A DNA stretch of 64,000 nt from Verrucomicrobiota bacterium (GTDB lineage Bacteria > Verrucomicrobiota > Verrucomicrobiia > CAIQCK01). Within the stretch, counting starts at the first letter, position 1. Each line of letters begins with the position of its first letter. The notes under the pieces were generated by a model. It made no database searches. It worked only from the letters and a program-made list of their open reading frames with translations, and was not told the DNA's origin. This document shows positions 19,618 through 28,469 of the stretch, in pieces. Location: assembly GCA_016235595.1 (NCBI GenBank), contig JACRJX010000043.1, positions 124,001 to 188,000 of the forward strand, given 5' to 3'. The position numbers and the translations under genes were made by a program.

Positions 19618-20070
19618 ATGCGCATCGTGGTGCAACGAGTCAATCGCGCGTCGGTTCGCGTGGACGGCCAGACTGTCGGCGAGATCGGCCGCGGGTTGCT
19701 GGTGCTTCTTGGCATCGGCAAGGAAGACACTGACGCGGACAGCGACTACATCATCGGCAAGATTCTCTCGCTCCGCATCTTCCACGACGATGAGGGAAAA
19801 ATGAACCGTTCAGTCACGGACATCACCGGCAGCGTGCTCGTGGTATCGCAGTTCACGCTCCACGGTGATGTGCGCAAGGGCACGCGACCCAGCTTCTCTG
19901 ACGCCATGCCGCCGGCCGACGCGGAGAAATTCTACGGCCGCTTCATGGAAAAACTCCGCGCTGCGACGCCGCTGAAGGTTGCGGAAGGCCGGTTCGCGGC
20001 GATGATGGACGTGGAGTTGGTGAATGACGGTCCGGTCACCATCCTGCTCGACAGCCAGCGGTCTTTCTAA
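19618..20070 (+). CDS. dtd: D-aminoacyl-tRNA deacylase
   Basis: Cytoplasmic enzyme of 150 residues that hydrolyses D-amino acids wrongly attached to tRNA. Full-length family pattern: MRIVVQRV at the start, LLVLLGIG, the catalytic SQFTLHGDVRKG block with its Thr, and the C-terminal NDGPVTILLDS (the GPVT cross-subunit motif). I start at MRIVVQRV, as the family does; the longer in-frame extension has no support. It diverges from the M1 peptidase gene and precedes the large kinase by 87 bases. Confidence 0.95.
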   Translation: MRIVVQRVNRASVRVDGQTVGEIGRGLLVLLGIGKEDTDADSDYIIGKILSLRIFHDDEGKMNRSVTDITGSVLVVSQFTLHGDVRKGTRPSFSDAMPPADAEKFYGRFMEKLRAATPLKVAEGRFAAMMDVELVNDGPVTILLDSQRSF

Positions 20071-20157
20071 TCCGCCGTCGTCGGTTCCTGGCCGTCGGCG
20101 TTTCTCACAACTCCCTGCTCGCACTTGCCGCCGCGATTTGCTTATATTCTGCGACAA

Positions 20158-23100
20158 ATGTCCGACGACCAGTCCAAATTGCGTCGCATTGGCGGTTTCG
20201 AGTTGTTGCAGAAGGTCGGCGAGGGTGGAATGGGCACGGTGTGGAAAGCGCGCCAGATCAGCCTCGATCGCATCGTCGCGTTGAAACTGCTCAGTGCGGA
20301 GTATTCCCAGAGCGCGGAATTCATCGGCCGTTTTCGCAACGAAGCGCGCGCCGCCGCGATCCTGACGCATCGCCACATCGTCCAGGTTTATGACGCAGGC
20401 AAGGCCGACGATGCCAACTACCTCGCGATGGAGTATATCGAGGGCAAGTCCGTCCGCGCGCTGGTGGACGCCAAGGGCCGGATGAGCGAGACGGAGGCGC
20501 TCGACATCGTGCTGCCCGTGGCGACGGCGCTCCGTTACGCGTTCGAGCGCGCGCAGCTCATTCACCGCGACGTCAAACCGGAGAACATCCTCATTGACCG
20601 CGATGGCGTGGTGAAACTGTGCGACCTCGGCCTGGCCAAGATCATCACCGGGCCGGAGTCGCTCAAGCTCACGCGCAGCGGCATGACGCTCGGCACGCCC
20701 TTTTACATCTCGCCTGAGCAAGCCGAAGGCCGCGACCTCGATGCGCGCAGTGACATCTACGGCCTGGGCGCGACGCTCTACCACATGGTCACCGGCCAGG
20801 CGCCGTTCGGTGACGAAGTGACCGCCGTGGCCATGATGAAACAAGTGAAGGAAACGGTGCCCGACCCGCGCCAGTTCCAGCCGCAACTCACCGAGGCCAT
20901 CTGCATGGTCATTGAGAAGATGATGGCCAAGAACCGGCACGACCGTTACCAGAACTGGGCGGAGTTGATCAGCGACCTCCAACTCGTGCGCAGCGGACGC
21001 CATCCGGTCAACGCGCGCGTGCCACCGAGTCGTTCCACGATGCAGCGGCGTGAGAACACCCTGCCCGCCGAGCGAAGCGCGCGCGCCGTGGAAGAGGGGC
21101 CAATCATCGTCGTCGAAACTCAAGGTGTGACCGTGACGCCGCTGATGTGGGCGGGTATCGCGTTGATTGTCCTGTGCATGATCGGCAGCGTGATGTTGTT
21201 CGTGCTGAGCGAGCGGCGCGAACGCGAATTGCGCGCACAGTTGGACATCCGGACGGCGGCCGCGCAAGCCGACGCCGCCGCCCGCGCCTACTATGAGGCC
21301 GTGGAGTTTGCGCGCACGCATCCGCTCGATTACGACGATGTGGCCAGCCGCTTCAAGCGCGTTCGACAGGACTACAAGAAGACGGAGTTTGCCGCGCAGG
21401 CCGCCGAGCAGGCGGACCAGTGGGAAAAACGCGGCGCCGAGGCCAGGAAACAACGAGCCCTCCGGCAAACCGCCGCGCGTGTTGCCCGCGAGGCCGCCGC
21501 GCGCCGCGAGGCCGAGGCCCGCTCCAAGGCTGAAAAGGCTGAGATGGAGCGCAAGACTGCGATCGCCGTGAAGGAAGCCGAGGAGAAACGTCGCGCCGCC
21601 GAGGAAGCTGCGCGTGTTCGACAGGCCGCGCTGGCCGCCTACAACGAATTCTGCCCCGCGTGGCTGACGCTGCTGGGGCGGCGCGATTATGCCACTGCGC
21701 TGAAATCGGCACAGACCGCCGCCGCCGACCCGAAGCTCGCGCCGCAAAAAAAGATCATGGCCGCGCACGTCGCAGCCACACAACGCATCACCGGCTTCAT
21801 CACCCGGCTGCTGGCTGCCGACAGCCCGTTGCGCGGCAAAACAGTCGTCCTCAGCCGGGTCAGCGGCGCTGTTGTCGCGGTCACCGCCGGGCGCAACATC
21901 ACGGTCGAGAAGATCGCGGGCGTCGGCGCGACGGTGCCGGTGCTGACGATGACACCCGATGATTTCCTGAGGCTTGCCGCCGTCGTGCTCAAGCCTGGCG
22001 ATGCGGGCGACCAAATCAACGGCGCGTTGCTGGCGCTCGCCGAGGGCCGGGTCGAGCCGGCGCGCGCGGCGCTTCAGAGCATGAGCGATCCGGCGGCCGA
22101 GCCGTTCAAGCAGATGATGGTTGGCATCGCCGAAGCGCAATCCGAGCGCGACGCGGTGGCGACCCTGGCGGACCTTCGCGTCCAGCTTGACGCTCGACAA
22201 TGGCCCGTGGCGTTTGCCCGTCTGCTGACGCTCGACACGCTTTACACCAACACCGTTGCGGTTGCCGCTGCCGGCAGTGAACTGGCCACCGCGCGCAATC
22301 AGTTGATGGCGGCGCCGCTGAGCGCAGCGACCGCCGACCCGGCGGCGCGGCTGGCCCTTTCGGAGATTCGTCGCGCCGCCGACGCGCGCGAATGGACGCG
22401 AGCGCTGGCGGTGTTCACCGCGCTGGACGCGCAATTGGACGATCCGGCGGCGCCTGACGCGATCACGCAGCCAACGCAGGTCGCGATCGAGGCGCAACGG
22501 CGGCGGCTGGTCGCCGAGTCCGGTTTGTTGGAAGCCGCGGCGCTCGGCGATGTGGCGCGACGGCGCGCGGTCCAGAAAGCCGGCGGCCATGTCTGGGTCG
22601 TGAAGAGCGACGGCACCGGCAACGCGGCGACGTTGCAGGAAGCGCTCGCGAAAACCAATGGGGACGACGCCATCGAACTGGGCGAGGGCACACACGTTGT
22701 GTCGAAGTTCGATGGATCGGGCAAGCCGAACATCCAGATCTATGGGCGCGGCGGCACGTTGCCGGTCGTCACCGATGTGACCGGCGCCGAGACCAACACG
22801 GTGGAGCAGTTCCTGATGGCTTGTGGCGACAACTGGCGGCTGGAGAACCTCCACTTCCAGTTCAGCGGCTCGGCACTGCACCAGCGCGGCACCAATCTGG
22901 TCGTGCGCGGCTGCGCGTTCAGCCGGCCGCCCGATATACGCCGGCCGGGCAGCGTGCTGTATGCGACGTGTGGCGGCGACTGGCGCGTCACATTCAGCAA
23001 CTGCCTGCTCGCCACACCCGGTTTGGACGCGATATACGCGTTTCCGCTGAAGGACAACGCGCCCCGCTACAACATCGAGGTGAACCACTGCACGCTCTGG

Positions 23101-25146
23101 CTGGTGGTTGGGTCCGTGCTCAATACCTCGCGTCGCACGTTCGAGCGCCACTTTGCCCTCAATTTCCGCAACAGCGCAGTGGTGGCGATGCGCATGGCAT
23201 CGACGTTGTGGACGCGCGACTTGATGCGCAGCGGGCTGACCTATACCGGCGACCGCAACCTCGCCTATGTGGGGCGCTATGCGGACGAGACGCCGACGCT
23301 CAGCGACGAAAACTGGAAGGAGCTTTATCCCGGCCAGGACACGGCCTCGGTGGTCACATTGGTGCCTTACGGCACGCTGACGGGGTTGCGGCGCGGCCGG
23401 TCCGCGACGGCGTTGCGCGACTTTACCTCGCCCGCCTCGAGTGACCTGCGGTTGGCGTCTGATAGCGGTGGTGCGACATTGGCTGATGATGGCGCGGAGA
23501 CGGGTGTGCGGTGGCCGGCGTGGCGATGGGAACAGTTCCTGAAGAACGTTGCCGCTACCGCGCCGAACGACTTGGTGGAATCCGGCTCGCTGCTGGCGGC
23601 GGTGACGCCACCGGCGTTGACGGAGGCGCAGCAAACGCAGGCGGCGGCGATCCCGCTGACCGCGTTGTTCAAGGGCGTCGTCCGCGAGTTGCCCGACAAT
23701 CGTGTGGAACTCGCGTATGATTTCGCCAACGCGGATCAGTTGGCCGACTGGCATGTCCTCGGTGCGAGGACCTCCACGGGTGCGACGGCGGGGTTTTCCA
23801 GTTTCGTCGTCTCCAGCAACGCCGTGCGGAAAACCGTGCTCGATCTGTCGCTGTTGGCGCACAACGCGCGGTTCAAAGGTGACGTGTCGCTGCAGTTCAA
23901 CGCTGTCGTTGAACGAGGCGAGGTGGTTGCCGGCGTATTGTCTTTTCCCAACGAACGGCTCGCGGCGGTCGTGGACCTTTCCAGTGGATTGCGCGTGGTT
24001 AGCCGCGAGACGGCCTCCTTCGATGTCATCACCAATCTCCACGTGAAGATGACCGGCCTGCGGGCGTTTCCGATGACTGTGGGGACCGATAGCAGCAAGC
24101 TGATGGAAATTGTGCCCGACGTCGGCGCGCTGGAAGCGCCGTTGCCGCGCGCGCGGGCCGTCTGCGAACTGGGGTTGGCTGCGGACCGCACGATTGCGCG
24201 GTTCTCGCAGGTGCGGCTGCGAGGCGTGCTCGACACCAACTGGCTCGCCGCGGCGCGCGCGCGGGCCGTGCTGGGGCCCGCGGCGGACGCGAACACAACC
24301 GTCATCCCGGCGCCGTTGCCGGTCGTGGCCCCATCCACGAACGCCGCGCCAGCCGTGACTGCAATCACCGGGACGAACGCCGTGCCGACCGTGGCCGCAA
24401 TCACCGAGACGAACGCGGCGAGCGCCGTGGCGCTGACGCCGCAGCAACAGTTGAAGGCGTCGCAGATGCTCGTGGCCTCCTTGTTCAAGGGTACAGTAAG
24501 GGAACTCGGCGGCAACAGGCTGGAGTGGACCTATGATTTCACCAAGCCGGAGCAGCTCGCGGATTGGGAGAGCGCCACGCCCACTGCGTGGGCTTACGAC
24601 GGCGCGCAGTTGGCCCGCAAGCCGGGCGCGACCCAACCGCTCTGGTTCCGCGCGCGGTTGCGGGGCGATTTCACCGTCTCCTGGGAGGCGCACGCAACGG
24701 GCGCCGAGACCTGCCACCTCGTGATGCGCTACGGCAACAGCGACGATACGCCGAGCCTCGTGGCCGGCATCGGTGTGTTTGACACCGGTTCCAGCGACGG
24801 CGCGACCGCCCGGGGTCTCGGCATCGGCAGACGAACGCCGCCGAGCCGCATCGTGCGTGAATTGAGCCGCCACGCTGTTACGCTCGGGTCGGACCGTTCC
24901 ACGTTGGAGTTCTCTTGCTCGTATATCGGCGAACTGTTGAAGCTGCAACTGCGTCACCGCGGCTCAGACCAGGCGTCTGTCCGCGTTGAATCGCACGTTT
25001 TCCACGCCGACACGGACGTCATGCTCGGTTTCGACAGTGACCGCAGATCGCAGATCGAACTGGACAACATTCGCATCACCGGCGTCCCCGACCCGGAGTG
25101 GGTTCGTGCCGAGCAGACGCGAGTGGTGTTGCAGCCGGCGAAGTAG
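20158..25146 (+). CDS. Large transmembrane Hanks-type Ser/Thr kinase with beta-helix ectodomain
   Basis: A 1662-residue protein. The kinase domain (about 13-280) has GEGGMG (21-26), Lys43 in VALKLL, HRDVKPEN (136-143), CDLG replacing DFG with Asp156, and SPEQAEG, so all catalytic residues are present. One membrane segment (WAGIALIVLCMIGSVMLFVL, about 328-347) is followed by a long Ala/Glu/Arg coiled coil (to about 490) and helical repeats. From about 810 comes a parallel beta-helix-like region beginning VWVVKSDGTGNAATLQEAL. Two homologous C-terminal modules follow, starting LFKGVVRELPDNRVE (about 1168) and LFKGTVRELGGNRLE (about 1441). The outer part probably senses a carbohydrate or wall ligand. 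Start: MSDDQSK just before the kinase fold. Confidence 0.9.
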   Translation: MSDDQSKLRRIGGFELLQKVGEGGMGTVWKARQISLDRIVALKLLSAEYSQSAEFIGRFRNEARAAAILTHRHIVQVYDAGKADDANYLAMEYIEGKSVRALVDAKGRMSETEALDIVLPVATALRYAFERAQLIHRDVKPENILIDRDGVVKLCDLGLAKIITGPESLKLTRSGMTLGTPFYISPEQAEGRDLDARSDIYGLGATLYHMVTGQAPFGDEVTAVAMMKQVKETVPDPRQFQPQLTEAICMVIEKMMAKNRHDRYQNWAELISDLQLVRSGRHPVNARVPPSRSTMQRRENTLPAERSARAVEEGPIIVVETQGVTVTPLMWAGIALIVLCMIGSVMLFVLSERRERELRAQLDIRTAAAQADAAARAYYEAVEFARTHPLDYDDVASRFKRVRQDYKKTEFAAQAAEQADQWEKRGAEARKQRALRQTAARVAREAAARREAEARSKAEKAEMERKTAIAVKEAEEKRRAAEEAARVRQAALAAYNEFCPAWLTLLGRRDYATALKSAQTAAADPKLAPQKKIMAAHVAATQRITGFITRLLAADSPLRGKTVVLSRVSGAVVAVTAGRNITVEKIAGVGATVPVLTMTPDDFLRLAAVVLKPGDAGDQINGALLALAEGRVEPARAALQSMSDPAAEPFKQMMVGIAEAQSERDAVATLADLRVQLDARQWPVAFARLLTLDTLYTNTVAVAAAGSELATARNQLMAAPLSAATADPAARLALSEIRRAADAREWTRALAVFTALDAQLDDPAAPDAITQPTQVAIEAQRRRLVAESGLLEAAALGDVARRRAVQKAGGHVWVVKSDGTGNAATLQEALAKTNGDDAIELGEGTHVVSKFDGSGKPNIQIYGRGGTLPVVTDVTGAETNTVEQFLMACGDNWRLENLHFQFSGSALHQRGTNLVVRGCAFSRPPDIRRPGSVLYATCGGDWRVTFSNCLLATPGLDAIYAFPLKDNAPRYNIEVNHCTLWLVVGSVLNTSRRTFERHFALNFRNSAVVAMRMASTLWTRDLMRSGLTYTGDRNLAYVGRYADETPTLSDENWKELYPGQDTASVVTLVPYGTLTGLRRGRSATALRDFTSPASSDLRLASDSGGATLADDGAETGVRWPAWRWEQFLKNVAATAPNDLVESGSLLAAVTPPALTEAQQTQAAAIPLTALFKGVVRELPDNRVELAYDFANADQLADWHVLGARTSTGATAGFSSFVVSSNAVRKTVLDLSLLAHNARFKGDVSLQFNAVVERGEVVAGVLSFPNERLAAVVDLSSGLRVVSRETASFDVITNLHVKMTGLRAFPMTVGTDSSKLMEIVPDVGALEAPLPRARAVCELGLAADRTIARFSQVRLRGVLDTNWLAAARARAVLGPAADANTTVIPAPLPVVAPSTNAAPAVTAITGTNAVPTVAAITETNAASAVALTPQQQLKASQMLVASLFKGTVRELGGNRLEWTYDFTKPEQLADWESATPTAWAYDGAQLARKPGATQPLWFRARLRGDFTVSWEAHATGAETCHLVMRYGNSDDTPSLVAGIGVFDTGSSDGATARGLGIGRRTPPSRIVRELSRHAVTLGSDRSTLEFSCSYIGELLKLQLRHRGSDQASVRVESHVFHADTDVMLGFDSDRRSQIELDNIRITGVPDPEWVRAEQTRVVLQPAK

Positions 25147-25213
25147 AATCCGCGACGCGCGCGAGGAGACGGAAGAATGCCGGAAGCCTTTCGCTCAGGA
25201 ACTGCGGCGCCTG

Positions 25214-25230
25214 CCCGCTGCTGAAGCGGG
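25214..25230. terminator. Hairpin between convergent kinase and permease-receiver genes
   Basis: CCCGCT-GCTGA-AGCGGG has a perfect 6-base GC-rich stem ending directly at the permease stop codon. It lacks a T-run, so it may simply stabilise 3' ends. Confidence 0.3.
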
Positions 25231-27075
25231 TCACATGTTCATGGTGTCCAGCTCGGGACGATCCATTGATTCCACGTAAACCAGGTCCGTGTATCGGCGC
25301 AACAGCGCCTCGACACGCGCCAGCAACTCGGCGGGCTTGAACGGTTTGGTCAGGTAATCGTCCGCGCCCGTGTGCAGCCCCTGAACCTTCATCTCGGTGG
25401 AACTGAGCGAGGAAACGACGAGCGTCGGGATGTGACGTGTGGCGGGCGTGGATCGCAGCCGCCGGCACACTTCCAGCCCATGCATTCTCGGAAGCTCCAT
25501 GTCCAGCAGGACCAGGTCTGGCGTGTGTTTGATTGCTTCTTCCAACCCGAGCACACCGTCGTTCGCGGTCATGGTGTCGTAGCCGGCTTCCCGCAGATGC
25601 AACTCGATAAGGTTCGCCATGTCCGCCTCGTCCTCGATGATGAGGATGAGTTTCTTCTCGTGCTCGCCGGCCTGATCGCCCACATGCGGACAAGGGATGA
25701 TGTCGTTCAGCAGATTCATCTTGGCGCAAATATAGTAGGCGATAGCGCCGACAACAAATGCCAATACCGGCGCTGCGGGCACATTCACGCCCACGTTCGG
25801 CAGGATGCCCACAATGAAGCCCAGCAACCATGCAACCCAGCCCGCTGGATTGAAGCCCGCTCGCGGGCCGCTCCACTTGCCCCCATTGAGCAGGTAGTCC
25901 ACCATCATCGCCCCGCAGATCGGACCGAAAGAGGCGCCGATGATCACAAACACGCCGGCCGCATCCCCTGCCAGTCCGGTCACTGCCAGCACGACGCTCA
26001 CCACCGCGCCAATGCCCACTGAAATGAACGGATTCACCTTCGGCAGCGTCGTCTTGAAGCTGTTGGCGGCAATGAACGACGAGAAACACGCCGGCGGGAA
26101 GGCCGCCACGGCCAACGCAAACATGATCCATTTCGCCACATCTTCGCCCAGCACCACAGGAATGAGATTGAACGAGTTCAGAATGAAGCCCTTCTGTCCC
26201 GCACCCGCCGCCGCGGCTTTCAAGCTCAGTTCGGGCGAACCATGAACTCCCGCAACCACCAGCATCGAGATCCCCGCCGTGAACACGATCGCCAGCGCAA
26301 CGCCCACCAACCCGCCCATGCTGACGTCCCGCTTGTCCCGGCTGTTGGTGCCAAAGTCCACCCCCGCCGCTCCTGCCGTCGCAAAAAAGCCCACCACGTA
26401 GGTCATGATCATCGCCACCACGCCGCACACGCCCAACGCGGCTGACGTACCCGGCTCGACCGCTTGTTGGAGAGTGATGAGCTTGGCGGGATCGAAGCTC
26501 CCGATGCTCCCCGCGGTCTTGGCCAACAACAGCAACAGCGTGATGAGCGGAATCAGCGGCAGGAATGTCGCCACCTTGGCCACATACTGGATGCCTTTCA
26601 GCCCGACAAACGCCGCCAGCAATCCCCAGATTACCATCAGAACCTGGGCCGGGACGGGAATCACTTTCGCCAGGGCCAGCGAGGCAAAATAAGTGTTCAC
26701 ACCCAACCATCCAAATTGCAGCACGCCCATCAGGAAGCCGGGCATCAAGAAACCGCCCTTGGCGCCGAACGTCGAGGTGCCGACGATGTAGAGCGGCAGC
26801 CCGGTCTTCATCCCCAGCAGCCCCGGCACGAGATAAAACAGGTAGTGGCAGATCAGCGCCGAGATCACCAGACCCCCGAGGGCCACACCGAGTCCCTGCG
26901 CGAGCGTGCCGCCGAGATTGGCCGCCTTGGCCGCGTCCTGCCAGAACACGAACCAGAGGAAAATGCCTGCGTAGGTCGGGGCGGTGTTCTTATACCAAGG
27001 CGCTCGATTGCCCTGTGGGTTGGGCTTCGCGCTGGTGATGTAGTCGGGGAGCGGTGAAACGTTTGTGTTACTCAC
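25231..27075 (-). CDS. NCS1-type purine/pyrimidine permease fused to a response-regulator receiver domain
   Basis: A 614-residue protein. Residues 1-470 form a CodB-like NCS1 transporter with about 12 hydrophobic helices (GIFLWFVFWQDAAKAANLGG, PGFLMGVLQFGWLGVNTYFA, GASFGPICGAMMVDYLL). Residues 474-600 are a complete receiver domain: acidic cluster EDE (481-483), phospho-acceptor Asp525 in LLDMELP, switch Ser in LVVSSLSS (555-556) and Lys577 in TKPFKP. The join is in one frame across a hydrophilic linker (CPHVGDQAGEHEKK). The GTG start has a strong AAGGAAGG ribosome site. The receiver should sit in the cytoplasm after the last helix. Phosphorylation gating uptake is an inference. No histidine kinase is nearby, and a pfkB-type kinase diverges. 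Confidence 0.88.
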   Translation of the reverse strand: MSNTNVSPLPDYITSAKPNPQGNRAPWYKNTAPTYAGIFLWFVFWQDAAKAANLGGTLAQGLGVALGGLVISALICHYLFYLVPGLLGMKTGLPLYIVGTSTFGAKGGFLMPGFLMGVLQFGWLGVNTYFASLALAKVIPVPAQVLMVIWGLLAAFVGLKGIQYVAKVATFLPLIPLITLLLLLAKTAGSIGSFDPAKLITLQQAVEPGTSAALGVCGVVAMIMTYVVGFFATAGAAGVDFGTNSRDKRDVSMGGLVGVALAIVFTAGISMLVVAGVHGSPELSLKAAAAGAGQKGFILNSFNLIPVVLGEDVAKWIMFALAVAAFPPACFSSFIAANSFKTTLPKVNPFISVGIGAVVSVVLAVTGLAGDAAGVFVIIGASFGPICGAMMVDYLLNGGKWSGPRAGFNPAGWVAWLLGFIVGILPNVGVNVPAAPVLAFVVGAIAYYICAKMNLLNDIIPCPHVGDQAGEHEKKLILIIEDEADMANLIELHLREAGYDTMTANDGVLGLEEAIKHTPDLVLLDMELPRMHGLEVCRRLRSTPATRHIPTLVVSSLSSTEMKVQGLHTGADDYLTKPFKPAELLARVEALLRRYTDLVYVESMDRPELDTMNM

Positions 27076-27227
27076 GGCCTTCCTTTTCGCTTCTTTTCAA
27101 GTCATTTCGCAAGTCTAAAATGTGCCGGCGCCGGCGCGCATCTTAACCGGCGGGCTTCATCAATAGAATACGACTCTACTGCAAAAGTTTGTTGATTCCA
27201 AACGGGCGGCGGCTATTCTCGCGCGCC

Positions 27228-28352
27228 ATGAATCCAGAAGAACTTCGCCCCTTTGTCGCTGCCAAGCTCGCCGCCGCCAAGGGCCTTGTGCCCAAGCTCA
27301 CCGCCACCGTCGGCTTCGACGGTTTCGTGGATGAAATCATCCGCGTGGTGGACAAGCGCGAGGCGCTCGACAAATACACCTTTGTGCCGACGATGACCAA
27401 GCTGGCTGAGAAGGTCGCCGGCGCGGCGGGCAAGAGCACCAACATGCAGCTCGTCGTCCAGATGATGAAGCTCGGCGGCAACGGCCCGATCATGGCCAAC
27501 GCGCTGGCGAGCATGGGCCTGAAGGTCACCTACATCGGCAACCTCGGTTTCCCAAACCTGCATTCTGTCTTCGAACCGATGGCGAAGCGCGCGAAGGTCA
27601 TCAGCATTGCCGACCCCGGCCACACAGACGCGCTGGAGTTTGAGGATGGCAAGATCATGCTCGGCAAACACGAAACGCTCGGCGACGTGAACTGGCAGAA
27701 CATCGTCAAGCGCGTGGGCCTGCCGACGCTCAAGAAGCTGTTGACGGGCAGTTCGTTCGTCGCCTACGTCAACTGGACGATGCTGCCGCACATGAGTGAC
27801 ATCTGGCGGCAGATCCTGTCCAAGGCGTTGCCGAAGGCCGAACCGAAACAGAAGCCGGTTGTCTTTTTCGATCTTGCCGATCCGGAGAAGCGCACCGCCG
27901 CTGACATTCGTGGCGCGCTCGACCTGATTCAGAAGTTCGGCAGGTTCTACCGCGTCGTTCTTGGCCTGAACCAGAAGGAGGCGCACGAAATCGGCGAGGT
28001 GCTCGGCCTCAACACCGCCGATGAGTCGAAGGATTCGATTGCGAAACTGGCGGCGGACATTTTCGCTGCGCTGAAGATCGAGCGGCTGGTGGTGCATCCG
28101 ACGGCCTATGCGGTGGCGGTGGACGCGAAAGGCTCGGCGCTCGTGGACGGGCCATTCTGCGAGAAGCCGCTGATCACGACGGGCGCGGGCGACCACTTCA
28201 ACGCCGGTTTCTGCCTCGGCAACCTGCTCGGTTTCGACAAGGAGATGTCGCTGTTGGTGGGCGTTTCCACGAGCGGCTTCTATGTCCGCACCGGCAAGAG
28301 TCCGGCCGTGGCCGACCTCGTCAAGTTCATGCGCAACTGGCCGCTGAACTGA
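27228..28352 (+). CDS. PfkB-family carbohydrate/nucleoside kinase
   Basis: A 374-residue ribokinase-fold enzyme. Visible are the substrate-binding start VGFDGFVDEII, the GGNGPIMANALASMG block (family signature 1 region) and ITTGAGDHFNAGFCLGN (signature 2), which contains the anion hole and catalytic Asp of GAGD. It is cytoplasmic. The chosen ATG begins MNPEELRP; the upstream extension is not supported. The gene diverges from the NCS1 permease-receiver gene over 152 bases. That could pair uptake of a nucleobase or nucleoside with its phosphorylation, but substrate assignment is not possible from sequence. Confidence 0.88.
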   Translation: MNPEELRPFVAAKLAAAKGLVPKLTATVGFDGFVDEIIRVVDKREALDKYTFVPTMTKLAEKVAGAAGKSTNMQLVVQMMKLGGNGPIMANALASMGLKVTYIGNLGFPNLHSVFEPMAKRAKVISIADPGHTDALEFEDGKIMLGKHETLGDVNWQNIVKRVGLPTLKKLLTGSSFVAYVNWTMLPHMSDIWRQILSKALPKAEPKQKPVVFFDLADPEKRTAADIRGALDLIQKFGRFYRVVLGLNQKEAHEIGEVLGLNTADESKDSIAKLAADIFAALKIERLVVHPTAYAVAVDAKGSALVDGPFCEKPLITTGAGDHFNAGFCLGNLLGFDKEMSLLVGVSTSGFYVRTGKSPAVADLVKFMRNWPLN

Positions 28353-28469
28353 CGGCGCTGAATCGGAATCGGGCGGGCGCTTGTAGGTTATTCGTGCTCC
28401 GCGGAAAATCCGCCTTGCGGCTGAACCGCCGGCTTGGATTTCCGCCGCCCATTCCTTATAGTTTGCGCC

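Noticed and set aside
19810..24957. A 1715-codon minus-strand open frame opposite dtd and the large kinase
   Set aside because: Long antisense frames are expected at this GC content. The plus strand encodes clear kinase motifs and dtd, while the antisense product has only basic low-complexity sequence.
25231..27075. Permease and receiver as two genes joined by a frameshift error
   Set aside because: The join is a continuous frame with a plausible hydrophilic linker, and there is no ribosome site or start codon at the receiver boundary. An assembly error cannot be fully excluded without reads.
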